A stretch of 64,000 nucleotides of DNA from Candidatus Baltobacteraceae bacterium (GCA_036488875.1 DASXGW010000011.1:33489-97488); one strand, 5' to 3'. Positions 33,849 through 41,895 are shown, counted from the stretch's first letter. A program made the numbers and translations. The notes: generated by a model not told the origin, from the sequence alone.

Positions 33849-34312
33849 GACGCAACGGTATCGAGAACGCCGGCAAGCCGAGCCCCTAACGATACGTCGA
33901 TCGTGCCGCTGCGCGTTTCGAGCAGGACGTCGCCGCGCCGTAACGAGGCATCCGCGACGACGTCGAGGCCGGTACCGGCGACGTGTGATGCTTCGTCGGG
34001 GTGAACTCGTACGCGCACGACGCCTTCGGCCAAATGCCGTTCGCACGCCTGCTCGACGATCGCTTCGAGATTCGCCGGCGCCAACGTGAGCTCGCGCGCG
34101 AGCACGCCGGCCGCGACGTCGCACAGCACGTTACGCACCGTTACGTCGACGGCATCGCGAACCGCAGCGCGAAATCGCCGGACGTCGCCCACTGCCTCAC
34201 GGGCGAGCGGGATCGCTTCCTCCACTGGAGCCGGAACCGTTTCGATGGGTTCGTTTTCGGGTTCGCTCGCATCGAACAGCAGGTCGCGTAACGGAATGAA
34301 TCGATCAGCCAT
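33845..34312 (-). CDS. fliH: Flagellar export stator FliH-like
   Basis: A 155-residue protein recognised as FliH/SctL by its C-terminal part ('VLARELTLAPANLEAIVEQACERHL', 'VRVRVHPDEASHVAG', 'LRRGDVLLETRSGTIDVSL') and by its place between fliF and fliI. The N-terminal half is short and acidic, without the long GxxxG helix repeats of many FliH proteins. It links the ATPase to the C-ring. It overlaps fliF by 8 bases and fliI by 4. Confidence 0.82.
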   Translation of the reverse strand: MADRFIPLRDLLFDASEPENEPIETVPAPVEEAIPLAREAVGDVRRFRAAVRDAVDVTVRNVLCDVAAGVLARELTLAPANLEAIVEQACERHLAEGVVRVRVHPDEASHVAGTGLDVVADASLRRGDVLLETRSGTIDVSLGARLAGVLDTVAS

Positions 34313-35774
34313 GACGGCGTAAGTACTCCTCGGGATCGCCCAGAAGCGGGCTCAGCGGCCGCTGCATTCGGCGAACGATCGCCTCGCGCTCGTGCTGCGG
34401 ATAGAGTTCGAGCACGGCCGCGGCGGTCGCCGCCGGCAACGCGCTGATGATCGCGGCGGCGGCGTGCGGCGGTTCGTGTACGAGCGCGGTACGCACTCGC
34501 GCGGGCGCGAGTCCCGATACTGCGTGCGAGGCATCTCGCACCGCGGCTCGTTCCAGCACGGTAGACGCGAACGATGAGAGCACCGGCAACAGCAGCCGGA
34601 CGATAATCACGGCGCCGATCGCGATAACGACCGCGGGAGCGAGCGGCACGATCGTTCCATAGAGAAGCCACCAGACGTCCTTGCGCGCCACCGCCGGACG
34701 GTGAAAATCGACGGCTTGCACCGCGAGCGTGTCGCCTCGTTTGGGATCGAATCCGACCACGGCTGCAGCCAAATCGCGTACTTTTGCGAGATCGAACGCA
34801 CGCGCTTCGTCGATAAAGATTCCGGTCGAAAGCCGCCGGATCGATCCCGCCGGTGTTTGCACGATGGTTTCGCGCGTATCGCTTCCGCGATCGTCGTTGA
34901 CGTCGTCGCGGCGATAGTGCTTGGATCCGTCCGCATAGGATTCACTGCGCGTCGCGCGTCCGATGGCGACTTGGCCGGCCGGCGCGCGCCGAACGTCTCG
35001 CCGCGCAACGCTATCGACGGTATACTCGGCTCGCACTCGAACGATCGCCGCTCCGGTTCCCAGAGCGGCGTCGAGCGCCGACTGAAGCGATGTTTGCAGC
35101 GCGACGGCCTCCTCGCCGTCATCGCCCGCACCAAGCGCCACACCGCGATCGTCGAGAATCGTCACACGCGCGGGGTCGAGACCGGTTACGGCGGCGGCAA
35201 CGAACGATCGTATGCCGTTGACGGCCGCTTCGCTAAGGCGCGTTCCGGGACGAAGCGCGAGCCGGACGCTGGCGCTGGCATCATCGGTGGATTCGTCGGC
35301 AAACTCGGCCGGCTTGGCCGGCGCGACGATCACGCGAGCGTCGTCGACGCCGTCGATTCCTCGCAAGCCCGCTTCAATGTCGCCCGCCAGACCGGCGCGC
35401 GTTTGGGCGTCGATCACCGATTGCGGAGTCAACACGCCGATGCTCGCGAGTGCCTCGCCGGTCGTCTCGACGTGCGCGTGAGGAACGCCCGAAAGCGCAA
35501 GGCGCAGTAAGAGATCGTTTCGGCGTGACGTTTCGACGATCACGTTATCGGCCGTCGGCGTAAATGAGACGTTCCAGCTCGCCAAACGTTCCTGAACCTC
35601 CGCGAGCTGCTCGGGATGCAGCGGCGATGCAAACAACGCTTCGCGCGAGGGATGCGACGCGATCCCGATCGTGACGCTCAGTGCGACCGCGGCGAAACCG
35701 CCGGCGGCGAGCGCCGTTCGGACCGAGCGCGGCAGCATCTTCCAGCGACTGAGCAGGGGAGCTAGTTGGTGCAT
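34305..35774 (-). CDS. fliF: MS-ring protein FliF with C-terminal FliG-like segment
   Basis: A 489-residue FliF. The first membrane helix is near 18-40 and ring-building motifs follow ('SGVPHAHVETTGEALASIGV', 'IEAGLRGIDGVDDARVIVAP', 'VNGIRSFVAAAVTGLDPARV'). The second membrane helix is near 365-395. The cytoplasmic tail does not end as usual: residues 434-470 ('EPPHAAAAIISALPA', 'AAAVLELYPQHEREAIVRRM') align without gaps to the EHPQxxAxILxxL segment of FliG. fliH follows directly and no separate fliG exists here. I infer a partial FliF-FliG fusion. The torque-generating C-terminal part of FliG is absent. Confidence 0.88.
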   Translation of the reverse strand: MHQLAPLLSRWKMLPRSVRTALAAGGFAAVALSVTIGIASHPSREALFASPLHPEQLAEVQERLASWNVSFTPTADNVIVETSRRNDLLLRLALSGVPHAHVETTGEALASIGVLTPQSVIDAQTRAGLAGDIEAGLRGIDGVDDARVIVAPAKPAEFADESTDDASASVRLALRPGTRLSEAAVNGIRSFVAAAVTGLDPARVTILDDRGVALGAGDDGEEAVALQTSLQSALDAALGTGAAIVRVRAEYTVDSVARRDVRRAPAGQVAIGRATRSESYADGSKHYRRDDVNDDRGSDTRETIVQTPAGSIRRLSTGIFIDEARAFDLAKVRDLAAAVVGFDPKRGDTLAVQAVDFHRPAVARKDVWWLLYGTIVPLAPAVVIAIGAVIIVRLLLPVLSSFASTVLERAAVRDASHAVSGLAPARVRTALVHEPPHAAAAIISALPAATAAAVLELYPQHEREAIVRRMQRPLSPLLGDPEEYLRRHG

Positions 35775-35777
35775 GCG

Positions 35778-36050
35778 TTACACTTGCATGTTGAGAATCG
35801 ATTGGATGGCTTGCGTCGCGCGTCCGGCTGCGGCCGTCGCCACCGAGAGCGCGACGTCGGCGCGAGCGCGCTCGTAGATTGCGGCCTGAAGCGATCCGGC
35901 GCCGGCGGCAAACGCGTCCTCCGCGGATTGCGCGTGCTCCAGCGTCGATCCGAGCGCACGCGCGATATCGGCAAAGAACGTTGCGCCTTCGTCGGTTTTG
36001 GGTCGTTCCGGAGCGCCCGGAAGATCGGGGAGGAGGAGTTCGACTTTCAC
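35778..36050 (-). CDS. fliE: Flagellar MS-ring/rod junction protein FliE
   Basis: A 90-residue FliE: 'FFADIARALGSTLEHAQSAEDAFAAGAGS', then the C-terminal 'VATAAAGRATQAIQSILNMQV', which matches the family's closing helix ending in MQV. It connects FliF with the rod and is the first export substrate. It overlaps flgC by 4 bases and precedes fliF by 3. Confidence 0.88.
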   Translation of the reverse strand: MKVELLLPDLPGAPERPKTDEGATFFADIARALGSTLEHAQSAEDAFAAGAGSLQAAIYERARADVALSVATAAAGRATQAIQSILNMQV

Positions 36051-36376
36051 AACCGCCCCAGATCGATGGTCTTCTCCGCCAGCGTCTTGCCGACGTCGAA
36101 GAGTGCGGCGTTCGACTCGTACGCGCGCGAGGCGTTCATCACGGCGATCATTTCCGTAACCAGATTGACGTTCGAACCCCGCTCGGTGTGCGTGCCCGTG
36201 AACGCAACGCGCGCGCCGGCATCGTCGTCGAACACGCGAAACTGGGGAATCGCCCGAGCGTAGGTTCCTCGCGGTCCGGCCGCTTCGGCCGCTGCAACGT
36301 TGCGCGCAGCCACGTCGAGTGCCGCGCGCTGCGCGTCCATGCCGGCAGCCGCAGCATCGAGCAGGTCGAGGTTCAT
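36047..36376 (-). CDS. flgC: Flagellar proximal rod protein FlgC, short
   Basis: A 109-residue FlgC. The N-terminal helix 'AAAAGMDAQRAALDVAARNVAAAEA' corresponds to the rod-family motif. The C-terminal part 'GSNVNLVTEMIAVMNASRAYESNAALFDVGKTLAEK' is canonical for FlgC. Common FlgC proteins have 130-150 residues, so the middle is trimmed. Coupled to flgB and fliE by 4-base overlaps. Confidence 0.88.
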   Translation of the reverse strand: MNLDLLDAAAAGMDAQRAALDVAARNVAAAEAAGPRGTYARAIPQFRVFDDDAGARVAFTGTHTERGSNVNLVTEMIAVMNASRAYESNAALFDVGKTLAEKTIDLGRL

Positions 36377-36591
36377 CGCGCCACCGACTTGATCTCTTCG
36401 AGCCGCGCGTGTTCGGCCGTTAATAAGGCCTCGGTGAAGATTGCCGCTTGCGCGGTGCGGGCCATCGCCGCGTCCGCGCTGCGGCCCGCCGAGCCGCCCG
36501 CGTCGGCGTTCGCCACGCGGTTCTGCGCGTCACGAAGCTCAAAATGCGCTCGCTCGAGCGCGGACTGCAGTGAATCTCCGACGTCAAACAT
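36373..36591 (-). CDS. flgB: Flagellar proximal rod protein FlgB, strongly shortened
   Basis: A 72-residue protein at the head of the operon. The N-terminal 'LQSALERAHFELRDAQNRVANADAGG' keeps the rod signature (N-x-A-N-A-D), and the C-terminal helix ('AAIFTEALLTAEHARLEEIK') fits the family. FlgB is normally about 130 residues; the central segment is missing. Identification rests on motif and gene order (flgB-flgC-fliE). No clear Shine-Dalgarno or flagellar sigma promoter is seen in the 67-base gap upstream. Confidence 0.7.
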   Translation of the reverse strand: MFDVGDSLQSALERAHFELRDAQNRVANADAGGSAGRSADAAMARTAQAAIFTEALLTAEHARLEEIKSVAR

Positions 36592-36658
36592 GCACGTAGG
36601 CTACCGCGGCGCGTTGTACGAAAGATGACCCGCAGATGAACGGATCTTGGCTGAGGCG

Positions 36659-37249
36659 ATGAATAAGGCACGCTTCGAAGCGTTTTCCGACGGCGTCTTC
36701 GCCTTTGCCATCACGCTGCTGATCCTGGGTATCGCGCTGCCCGAGGCGCGCTACGCGAACAACGGTCAACTAGCGGCGGCGTTGCTTCACCTCTGGCCGA
36801 ACGTCGTCGCGTACGCGCTGAGCTTCGCCGTGATCGGCATCATGTGGCAGAATCACCACGCGCTGTTCCGCCTCATCGAACGCGTCGACCGCACGACCGT
36901 CTTTCTCAACCTTCTGCTGCTGGCCGGAGCGGCGTTCATTCCGTTTGCCACCAGCACGCTTGGCACGTATCCCACCATGCCTGCGTCAGCGTTTCTCTAC
37001 GGCGTCGTACTTTCGTATTGTGCGACCATCTATAATGCCTTGCTCGCGCATCTCGTTCGCCGGCGCGCGTTCCTCGACACCGTCGGCGGTGCGACGATCG
37101 CGTCGACCGTTCTCGCCTATCGCATCGGTTGGGCGATCTACGTCGTCTCGACGCTGCTCGCGCTGGTTGCTCCGGCGGTAAGCTTCGCTGCCTACCTTGC
37201 CGTAGCGGGCTACTACCTGATCCCGCGCGGCATCGACGCCGATATGTAA
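36659..37249 (+). CDS. TMEM175-family (DUF1211) potassium channel-like protein
   Basis: A 196-residue, six-helix membrane protein. The first helix contains the family hallmark 'RFEAFSDGVFAFAITLLIL' (R-x-x-x-F-S-D), which lines the pore in TMEM175 channels. 'GIMWQNHHALFRLIERVDR' is also typical. ATG 36659 is preferred over TTG 36647. Bacterial members conduct potassium with low selectivity. It is divergent from the flagellar operon and sits 3 bases before the next lipoprotein gene. Confidence 0.87.
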   Translation: MNKARFEAFSDGVFAFAITLLILGIALPEARYANNGQLAAALLHLWPNVVAYALSFAVIGIMWQNHHALFRLIERVDRTTVFLNLLLLAGAAFIPFATSTLGTYPTMPASAFLYGVVLSYCATIYNALLAHLVRRRAFLDTVGGATIASTVLAYRIGWAIYVVSTLLALVAPAVSFAAYLAVAGYYLIPRGIDADM

Positions 37250-37252
37250 GGC

Positions 37253-38308
37253 ATGAACGTTCGTTGCGCGGGGTTGCTCGCGTTCATCGTCGTCAGCGGC
37301 TGTGCGCGAAACGCCGGCTCGCCGCTGCCGGCCGCTGCTTCTGCCGCGCTCTCTCATCGCTCCACGTCGAACGCACTGCTGCATGCCGCAGTCGGGTTTA
37401 GCGTGGACACGCCGGTACGAGCCGCGACTGCGGCCGGGCAGGGCATTACGTCGACGATTCTGTACGGCGGCTCGCCGAGTCCCGGCTCCGCGCTCGAAAA
37501 GGCGCTGGAGTCGCACGATATCGGCGTGATCGACGGCGGCATTTCCTCGATTCTGTTTTATTGGGAATGTCACCGCACGCATTCGGTGGCGCCGCCACCA
37601 TCGAGCTACTCGCGTAACTACTACTGTCAGACCGACGAGAATACACGCATTTCCTCCGACGCCGCCGCACTCGCATACGTATCGCGCCTGCTCGACCGCG
37701 ACGTGAAGCGGCCATACGTCATCGGCTACTGGGTGCTCGACGACTGGGCGTCGTGGGATCCCGGCAGCGGCCGAAACCTCTTACGAAAGATTCACGCGCT
37801 CGTCGCACAAAAGACTCCGGGGCGCCCGGCGGTCTGCGGCTTCGGTGCGGGTTTCGGCAAAGGCACGACCTACTATTGGGATCCTGGAACGGCGGCAAAC
37901 TACTCCAACACCGGCTGCGATGTTGTCGGCTGGTACAACTACACGCCGTTCGGCAAGCACAAGCCGTCGAGCGGAGTAAACTATAACTGGTCGATGCACG
38001 GGCTTTTGCCGGCGATGTCGCGCTCGCTCGAAAAATACGGCTGGGACATCTCGCGTACGCCGCTCATGGGCATCGGACAAGCCTGGGGCGGCCGCTATAA
38101 CGGAAACCATTATCAGCCCGGTATTACCACGAACGAAATACGGACGCAGGCGGCGGCATTCTGTGCTTTCGGCGCGAGCATCATCTCTTGGTACGCGTGG
38201 GACGACAGTGGGGACAACGCGCAAACGCTAACGCCGAATGACTCGCCGGCTGTGGCGACCGGGATCAAGGCGGGGTTGAGCGCTTGCCGCGCAACGTGGG
38301 CCAGGTAG
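37253..38308 (+). CDS. Hypothetical lipoprotein, possibly glycosidase-like TIM barrel
   Basis: A 351-residue predicted lipoprotein with lipobox 'VVSGC' (Cys17). The mature part has strand-like blocks spaced as in TIM-barrel glycoside hydrolases ('VIGYWVLDDWASWDPGSGRN', 'CDVVGWYNYTPFGKH', 'PLMGIGQAWGG', 'ASIISWYAWDD'), but no catalytic glutamate pair can be assigned. I do not recognise the family. It directly follows the TMEM175-like gene and abuts the convergent DUF3810-like gene. Confidence 0.6.
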   Translation: MNVRCAGLLAFIVVSGCARNAGSPLPAAASAALSHRSTSNALLHAAVGFSVDTPVRAATAAGQGITSTILYGGSPSPGSALEKALESHDIGVIDGGISSILFYWECHRTHSVAPPPSSYSRNYYCQTDENTRISSDAAALAYVSRLLDRDVKRPYVIGYWVLDDWASWDPGSGRNLLRKIHALVAQKTPGRPAVCGFGAGFGKGTTYYWDPGTAANYSNTGCDVVGWYNYTPFGKHKPSSGVNYNWSMHGLLPAMSRSLEKYGWDISRTPLMGIGQAWGGRYNGNHYQPGITTNEIRTQAAAFCAFGASIISWYAWDDSGDNAQTLTPNDSPAVATGIKAGLSACRATWAR

Positions 38309-39304
38309 CTACTTGGCTACCGGCAGTCCGTCGCCGTCGAGCGGCACGCCGAGAATCAAACGCGTGACCTCGTTATAGTTTTGAATGCCCGACGCGATCC
38401 GATTGCTTTTGAGATAGACGTTGTACGTGCGCCAGGTCCAGTGCGCGAGCAGCACGTTGATGTGGCGCGCGTCGCGGCGGCGAATCGCGGCGAAATCTTG
38501 CCACACCAGCGGTACGAACTCACTGTGGCGGTAGCGCGCCTTCGGGGGCAGGTACAAAAAAAGTTCGAGCCAGCCGGAATACTCGATGACGGGATCGTTC
38601 GAACGCAGGCACGTGAGGATCGCGGCGTAGTTGGCTTCGTCTTCGCGCGCGTACGCGCCGACGTGCGTCCACTCATGCGCCATGTCGAAGGGCTTTTCGA
38701 ACCACAATAAATCGCTTGCGGTTTGTACGGTAAGTGAAAACGGGTTGATGTAGCCGCTCGTTCCGGTCGCCTGCATGAACGGATCGGTGATCGTCGGTTT
38801 GGCCGGACCGGTCAGCGGTATCCAATCATCGCCGCCGCGCCGCACGACCGGCAGCCACGATCGCCGCAAGGACTCGAGGTCGAGCCGTTGGTCGGTGTGC
38901 GCGTGCGCCGCGGGCGCCAGCACGTTCATTTCGTGCATCGCACGGGCGCGCAGCACGTTCGCGGCTTGGGGTGTGACGCGGGCGGCATCGAACGAGAGCC
39001 GGGTCTCGACCGGGGCGCGCGCATAGTTCCAGCCCCAGCTCAGCTCGAACCACGCGACGTAGAGACCGAGAATCGCCGCGACGTCGAGCAGCGCTAGTCC
39101 CAGCAGCGCAACCGTGCGTTTGCGGCGCCGGAAGAACGCGACGACGCGCCACACGATGGCTGCGATACCGATGAGTCCGGCTAGGTCGCCAAGCGACCAA
39201 GGAGCCGGATCGGTGATCGAAAACGCGACGTGTTCCCAGCGCGGATAACCGCCGTTGACGTACGCGCGCTCGATCCACGCCGCGTCCGGCTGCCAGAGTA
39301 ACAA
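38309..39304 (-). CDS. DUF3810-like membrane protein with HExxH motif
   Basis: About 331 residues from TTG 39304. A membrane-proximal N-terminus with hydrophobic segments is followed by a soluble domain containing 'DMAHEWTHVGAYAREDEANY', an HExxH zinc-peptidase-like motif, as in DUF3810 proteins. The open frame continues upstream into a further hydrophobic stretch that reaches the rpsI end with no ATG, GTG or TTG. GGAG lies 5 bases before TTG 39304, which supports that start. It follows rpsI by about 57 bases. Substrate unknown. Confidence 0.7.
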   Translation of the reverse strand: MLLWQPDAAWIERAYVNGGYPRWEHVAFSITDPAPWSLGDLAGLIGIAAIVWRVVAFFRRRKRTVALLGLALLDVAAILGLYVAWFELSWGWNYARAPVETRLSFDAARVTPQAANVLRARAMHEMNVLAPAAHAHTDQRLDLESLRRSWLPVVRRGGDDWIPLTGPAKPTITDPFMQATGTSGYINPFSLTVQTASDLLWFEKPFDMAHEWTHVGAYAREDEANYAAILTCLRSNDPVIEYSGWLELFLYLPPKARYRHSEFVPLVWQDFAAIRRRDARHINVLLAHWTWRTYNVYLKSNRIASGIQNYNEVTRLILGVPLDGDGLPVAK

Positions 39305-39360
39305 AAAGACTCCGAGCGCAACGAGTGCGGCTCGGAGTCCGATCGAGAGAAAACCGCGCT

Positions 39361-39750
39361 TTAGCGTTTGCTGTATTGGAAGCGCTTACGAGCGCGCTTA
39401 CGGCCGTACTTCTTCGACTCTTTTTCGCGCGGGTCGCGCGTGAGGAATCCGGCTTTACGCAGCGTCTCTTTGAGCGTTTCGTCCATCGCGAGCAGCGCGC
39501 GGGCAATACCGTGACGCACCGCTCCGGCTTGGCCGGTCACGCCGCCGCCTTCGGCCTTGACCACGACGTCGAAACGCGTGAGGCTCTGCGTCGCTTCGAG
39601 CGGCTGACGAACGATCTGCTGAAGCTGCGGACGCGGGAAGTACTCGTCGAACGGCTTTTTGTTCACCGTGATGATGCCTTGACCCAGCGTCAGCTTGACG
39701 CGGGCGATGGCGCGTTTACGGCGACCGGTGGCTGCGACGTTGTCGTTCAA
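39361..39750 (-). CDS. rpsI: 30S ribosomal protein S9
   Basis: A 129-residue S9: '[19 protein letters not shown]', '[20 protein letters not shown]' and the invariant C-terminus '[17 protein letters not shown]', whose last arginine reaches the P-site tRNA. The start is TTG 39750 with GGAG upstream, overlapping the end region of rplM. Confidence 0.97.
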   Translation of the reverse strand: MNDNVAATGRRKRAIARVKLTLGQGIITVNKKPFDEYFPRPQLQQIVRQPLEATQSLTRFDVVVKAEGGGVTGQAGAVRHGIARALLAMDETLKETLRKAGFLTRDPREKESKKYGRKRARKRFQYSKR

Positions 39751-39759
39751 ACTCGGCTC

Positions 39760-40185
39760 CTAGAACAGCGGCTGCGGCTTCTGCGCGTCGTGGGGATGAT
39801 TCGGACCGGTGTAGACGTTCAAGCGGCGCAGCTGCTCGTCGCGCGTGCGATTGGTCGCGAGCATGCCGCGCACGGCCGTCTCGATCAAACGCTCGGGATG
39901 CTTGTCGTGCATCTCGCGCGCGGTCTGCACTTTCAAACCGCCCGGATAGTTGCTGTGCCGATAGTACAGCTTCTGATCCCACTTCGCTCCGCCGAGTTCG
40001 ACCTTGTCGGCGTTGATCACGATCACGTGATCGCCGTCGTCGATATGGGGCGTCCACGTGGGTTTATGCTTGCCGGAGAGTGCGCGCGCGATTCGTACCG
40101 CGAGCGTGCCGAGGCGTTGCCCGGCCGCGTCGACGATGTACCAATCGTGCTTGGTCTCGGCCGTCTTTTGAAGATAGGTCCGCAT
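39760..40185 (-). CDS. rplM: 50S ribosomal protein L13
   Basis: A 141-residue L13: 'WYIVDAAGQRLGTLAVRIA', 'HIDDGDHVIVINADKV', 'QKLYYRHSNYPGGLK', 'AVRGMLATNR'. It pairs with rpsI in the usual order. Either ATG 40185 or the adjoining GTG 40188 could start it. The promoter at 40198-40226 places the transcript start only a few bases upstream, so no long regulatory leader is possible from that promoter. Confidence 0.97.
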   Translation of the reverse strand: MRTYLQKTAETKHDWYIVDAAGQRLGTLAVRIARALSGKHKPTWTPHIDDGDHVIVINADKVELGGAKWDQKLYYRHSNYPGGLKVQTAREMHDKHPERLIETAVRGMLATNRTRDEQLRRLNVYTGPNHPHDAQKPQPLF

Positions 40186-40197
40186 CACAACTCACGC

Positions 40198-40226
40198 ATC
40201 TTACTGTAGTCGGCGTGCCTCGTCAA
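40198..40226 (-). promoter_or_regulatory. rplM-rpsI promoter
   Basis: Minus-strand TTGACG (40226-40221), a 17-base spacer and TAAGAT (40203-40198) form a near-consensus promoter. The expected start site is around 40191, only 3-6 bases before the rplM start codon, predicting a leaderless or almost leaderless mRNA. Confidence 0.75.
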
Positions 40227-40250
40227 GCAAATTTCATCGGTAAAATCTAC

Positions 40251-40280
40251 TTGACAAATATTTGACTAGTCAAATACACT
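40251..40280 (+). promoter_or_regulatory. marR promoter with perfect palindromic operator
   Basis: TTGACA (40251-40256), an 18-base spacer and TACACT (40275-40280) make the promoter. Between and partly over them lies a perfect 18-base palindrome, TATTTGACTAGTCAAATA (40259-40276), of the kind bound by MarR dimers. Occupancy would block the promoter, so the downstream MarR protein very probably represses itself. Confidence 0.85.
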
Positions 40281-40287
40281 TAGGCCC

Positions 40288-40707
40288 ATGGACTCCGCAC
40301 CTTTTGAGGCCGTGCTTCGCCTGGCCACCACCCACGCCCGGATCGTCCGAGAACTCGAGACGCGCATTGGCGGCCATCACGGGCTCGGCTTCTCCGAGCT
40401 GCGCCTGCTGCGAGCCCTGGCGGCCGCGCCCGATCACCGCTTGCGCCCCACCGACCTCGCCGCCGAGCTGGAGATGACCGCCTCGGGGGTAACCCGAGCC
40501 ATTCTGCCGCTCGAGAAGCGGGGGATCGTCAAGCGCGAGTCCGACCCGCAAGACGCCCGCGCCAGCCGGGTGACCCTCACCGCCGCCGGCCGGTCGTTGG
40601 CCGAGCACGCGTCGGTTACCGCCGCCGAAACGACGGCCAAGCTCATGCGCCGGCTCAGCGTCGGCCAAATCAAGCAGTTAGAGCGCTTGCTGACCGAAAT
40701 CGGCTGA
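40288..40707 (+). CDS. MarR-family transcriptional regulator
   Basis: A 139-residue winged-helix regulator: 'GLGFSELRLLRALAAAP', recognition helix 'MTASGVTRAILPLEKRGIVKRE', wing 'SDPQDARASRVTLTAAGRSL' and dimerisation helices at both ends. Its own promoter carries a perfect palindrome. No efflux pump or enzyme gene lies immediately downstream, so its targets other than itself are elsewhere or are the small gene at 40778. The ligand is unknown. Confidence 0.93.
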   Translation: MDSAPFEAVLRLATTHARIVRELETRIGGHHGLGFSELRLLRALAAAPDHRLRPTDLAAELEMTASGVTRAILPLEKRGIVKRESDPQDARASRVTLTAAGRSLAEHASVTAAETTAKLMRRLSVGQIKQLERLLTEIG

Positions 40708-40777
40708 GCCGAAATAGCTAGGCCGCTGGGCCGTCGGGTGGTGTTCGTCAAGGCAAAATCGCGCGACGATCAGACTC

Positions 40778-41038
40778 GTGCGAGTGGCAGGATTTCGCGA
40801 GAAACCCAACGCGCAAGCGGTAGCGGTTATCCTCAAGAATCACGGTTACGAAGTCGAGACGATCGGCCTCGCCGATGAGGCGAGCTCTCGACCGCTTGGA
40901 GAAATGCCCGACGCCGTCGCGTCGGCATTTTGGGCGAGCGCGTTCGTCTTGAGCAACTGCGAAAGCGAGTACTTTCGAGAAGTCGTTGTCGACAACTTCG
41001 GCACGGTGCTTTGGCAGCACCGCCCTCGCAGCACTTAG
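40778..41038 (+). CDS. Small hypothetical protein
   Basis: An 86-residue open frame starting with GTG and ending just inside the convergent truA. Codon use looks coding, and the sequence ('NAQAVAVILKNHGYEVETIGL', 'AFVLSNCESEYFREVVVDNFG') has a plausible alpha/beta pattern, but I recognise no family. A competing minus-strand frame covers the same bases. It lies 70 bases after marR in the same direction and could be co-transcribed. Confidence 0.45.
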   Translation: MRVAGFREKPNAQAVAVILKNHGYEVETIGLADEASSRPLGEMPDAVASAFWASAFVLSNCESEYFREVVVDNFGTVLWQHRPRST

Positions 41039-41895
41039 CGTCGAACGTTAGGCGAGCGGAACAAAGGCGGTTCGCCAAAGGAATCATAGCCGTCCTCGTA
41101 CCGCACGCCGGCAAGGTAGAGCCCGTGCGGGGGCGCGTTATGTCCGGCTGCGGCGCGATTACGCGCGCCCAGGATGCGCGCGAGGCCGGCCGAGTCGCGG
41201 CGTCCTTGCCCACACTCCACGAGCGTCCCGACGATGGTGCGAACCATGTGGTGTAAAAAACCGTCCGCGGCAATTTCGATACGAATGGTATTTTCATAGG
41301 CCGAAAGAACCAGCCGCTTTACGGTGCGCACGGTGACACCGCTCTCCGGAACCACCCCGCAAAACGAACGGAAATCGTGTTCGCCGATCAAGTGTTGCGC
41401 TGCGTCGCGCATGCGCTTGAGGTCGAGCTCGCGCCACACGTGGTACGCGCGTTTCGCCAACAGCGCCGACCGCGTCGAGCGATTGAGAATGGCGTAGACA
41501 TACGTGCGTTCGCGCGCGGAGAAGCGCGCCGAGAACCCTGCGTCGACGACCGCGCTGTCGCGCACGCAAACGTCCGGCGGCAACGCGCTATTGAGCGCGA
41601 GGGTCAGACGTTCGAACGGAAACGCCGCCGCGGTAGAAAGAGAAACGACCTGACCGGTTGCGTGAACGCCGGTATCGGTGCGTCCCGCGCACACGAGCTT
41701 GACCGGCTCGCAAAAAAAATCGGAGAGCGCGGCTTCCAGGACGCCGGCGACGGTTCGAACCTCCGGCTGCCACTGGAAGCCGCAAAACTCAGTGCCGTCG
41801 TATTCGACGGCGAAACGAACGGTGGTTAGGCGGTTGCCGGAGTCGTCCGGCGCGGAACCTCGCGCTTCTCGTCGAGATCGAGCAAGTCGGCCCAA
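41035..41895 (-). CDS. truA: tRNA pseudouridine synthase A
   Basis: A TruA of up to 286 residues: 'FAVEYDGTEFCGFQWQPEVRT', the catalytic aspartate in 'CAGRTDTGVHATGQV', 'HDFRSFCG', 'GFLHHMVRTIVGTLVECG'. It modifies uridines 38-40 in the tRNA anticodon arm. The only standard start in frame before the core is TTG 41895, which overlaps the DUF5069 gene by 70 bases; homologues begin about 23 residues later, so the exact start is uncertain. Confidence 0.93.
   Translation of the reverse strand: MGRLARSRREARGSAPDDSGNRLTTVRFAVEYDGTEFCGFQWQPEVRTVAGVLEAALSDFFCEPVKLVCAGRTDTGVHATGQVVSLSTAAAFPFERLTLALNSALPPDVCVRDSAVVDAGFSARFSARERTYVYAILNRSTRSALLAKRAYHVWRELDLKRMRDAAQHLIGEHDFRSFCGVVPESGVTVRTVKRLVLSAYENTIRIEIAADGFLHHMVRTIVGTLVECGQGRRDSAGLARILGARNRAAAGHNAPPHGLYLAGVRYEDGYDSFGEPPLFRSPNVRR

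Noticed and set aside
33849..34124. N-terminal extension of FliI that could supply the missing domain
   Set aside because: The residues are Arg-rich and do not resemble the FliI beta-barrel; the same bases encode FliH.
40748..41020. Minus-strand open frame opposite the small gene at 40778
   Set aside because: No family and Arg-rich; the plus-strand frame has better codon use, though neither is certain.
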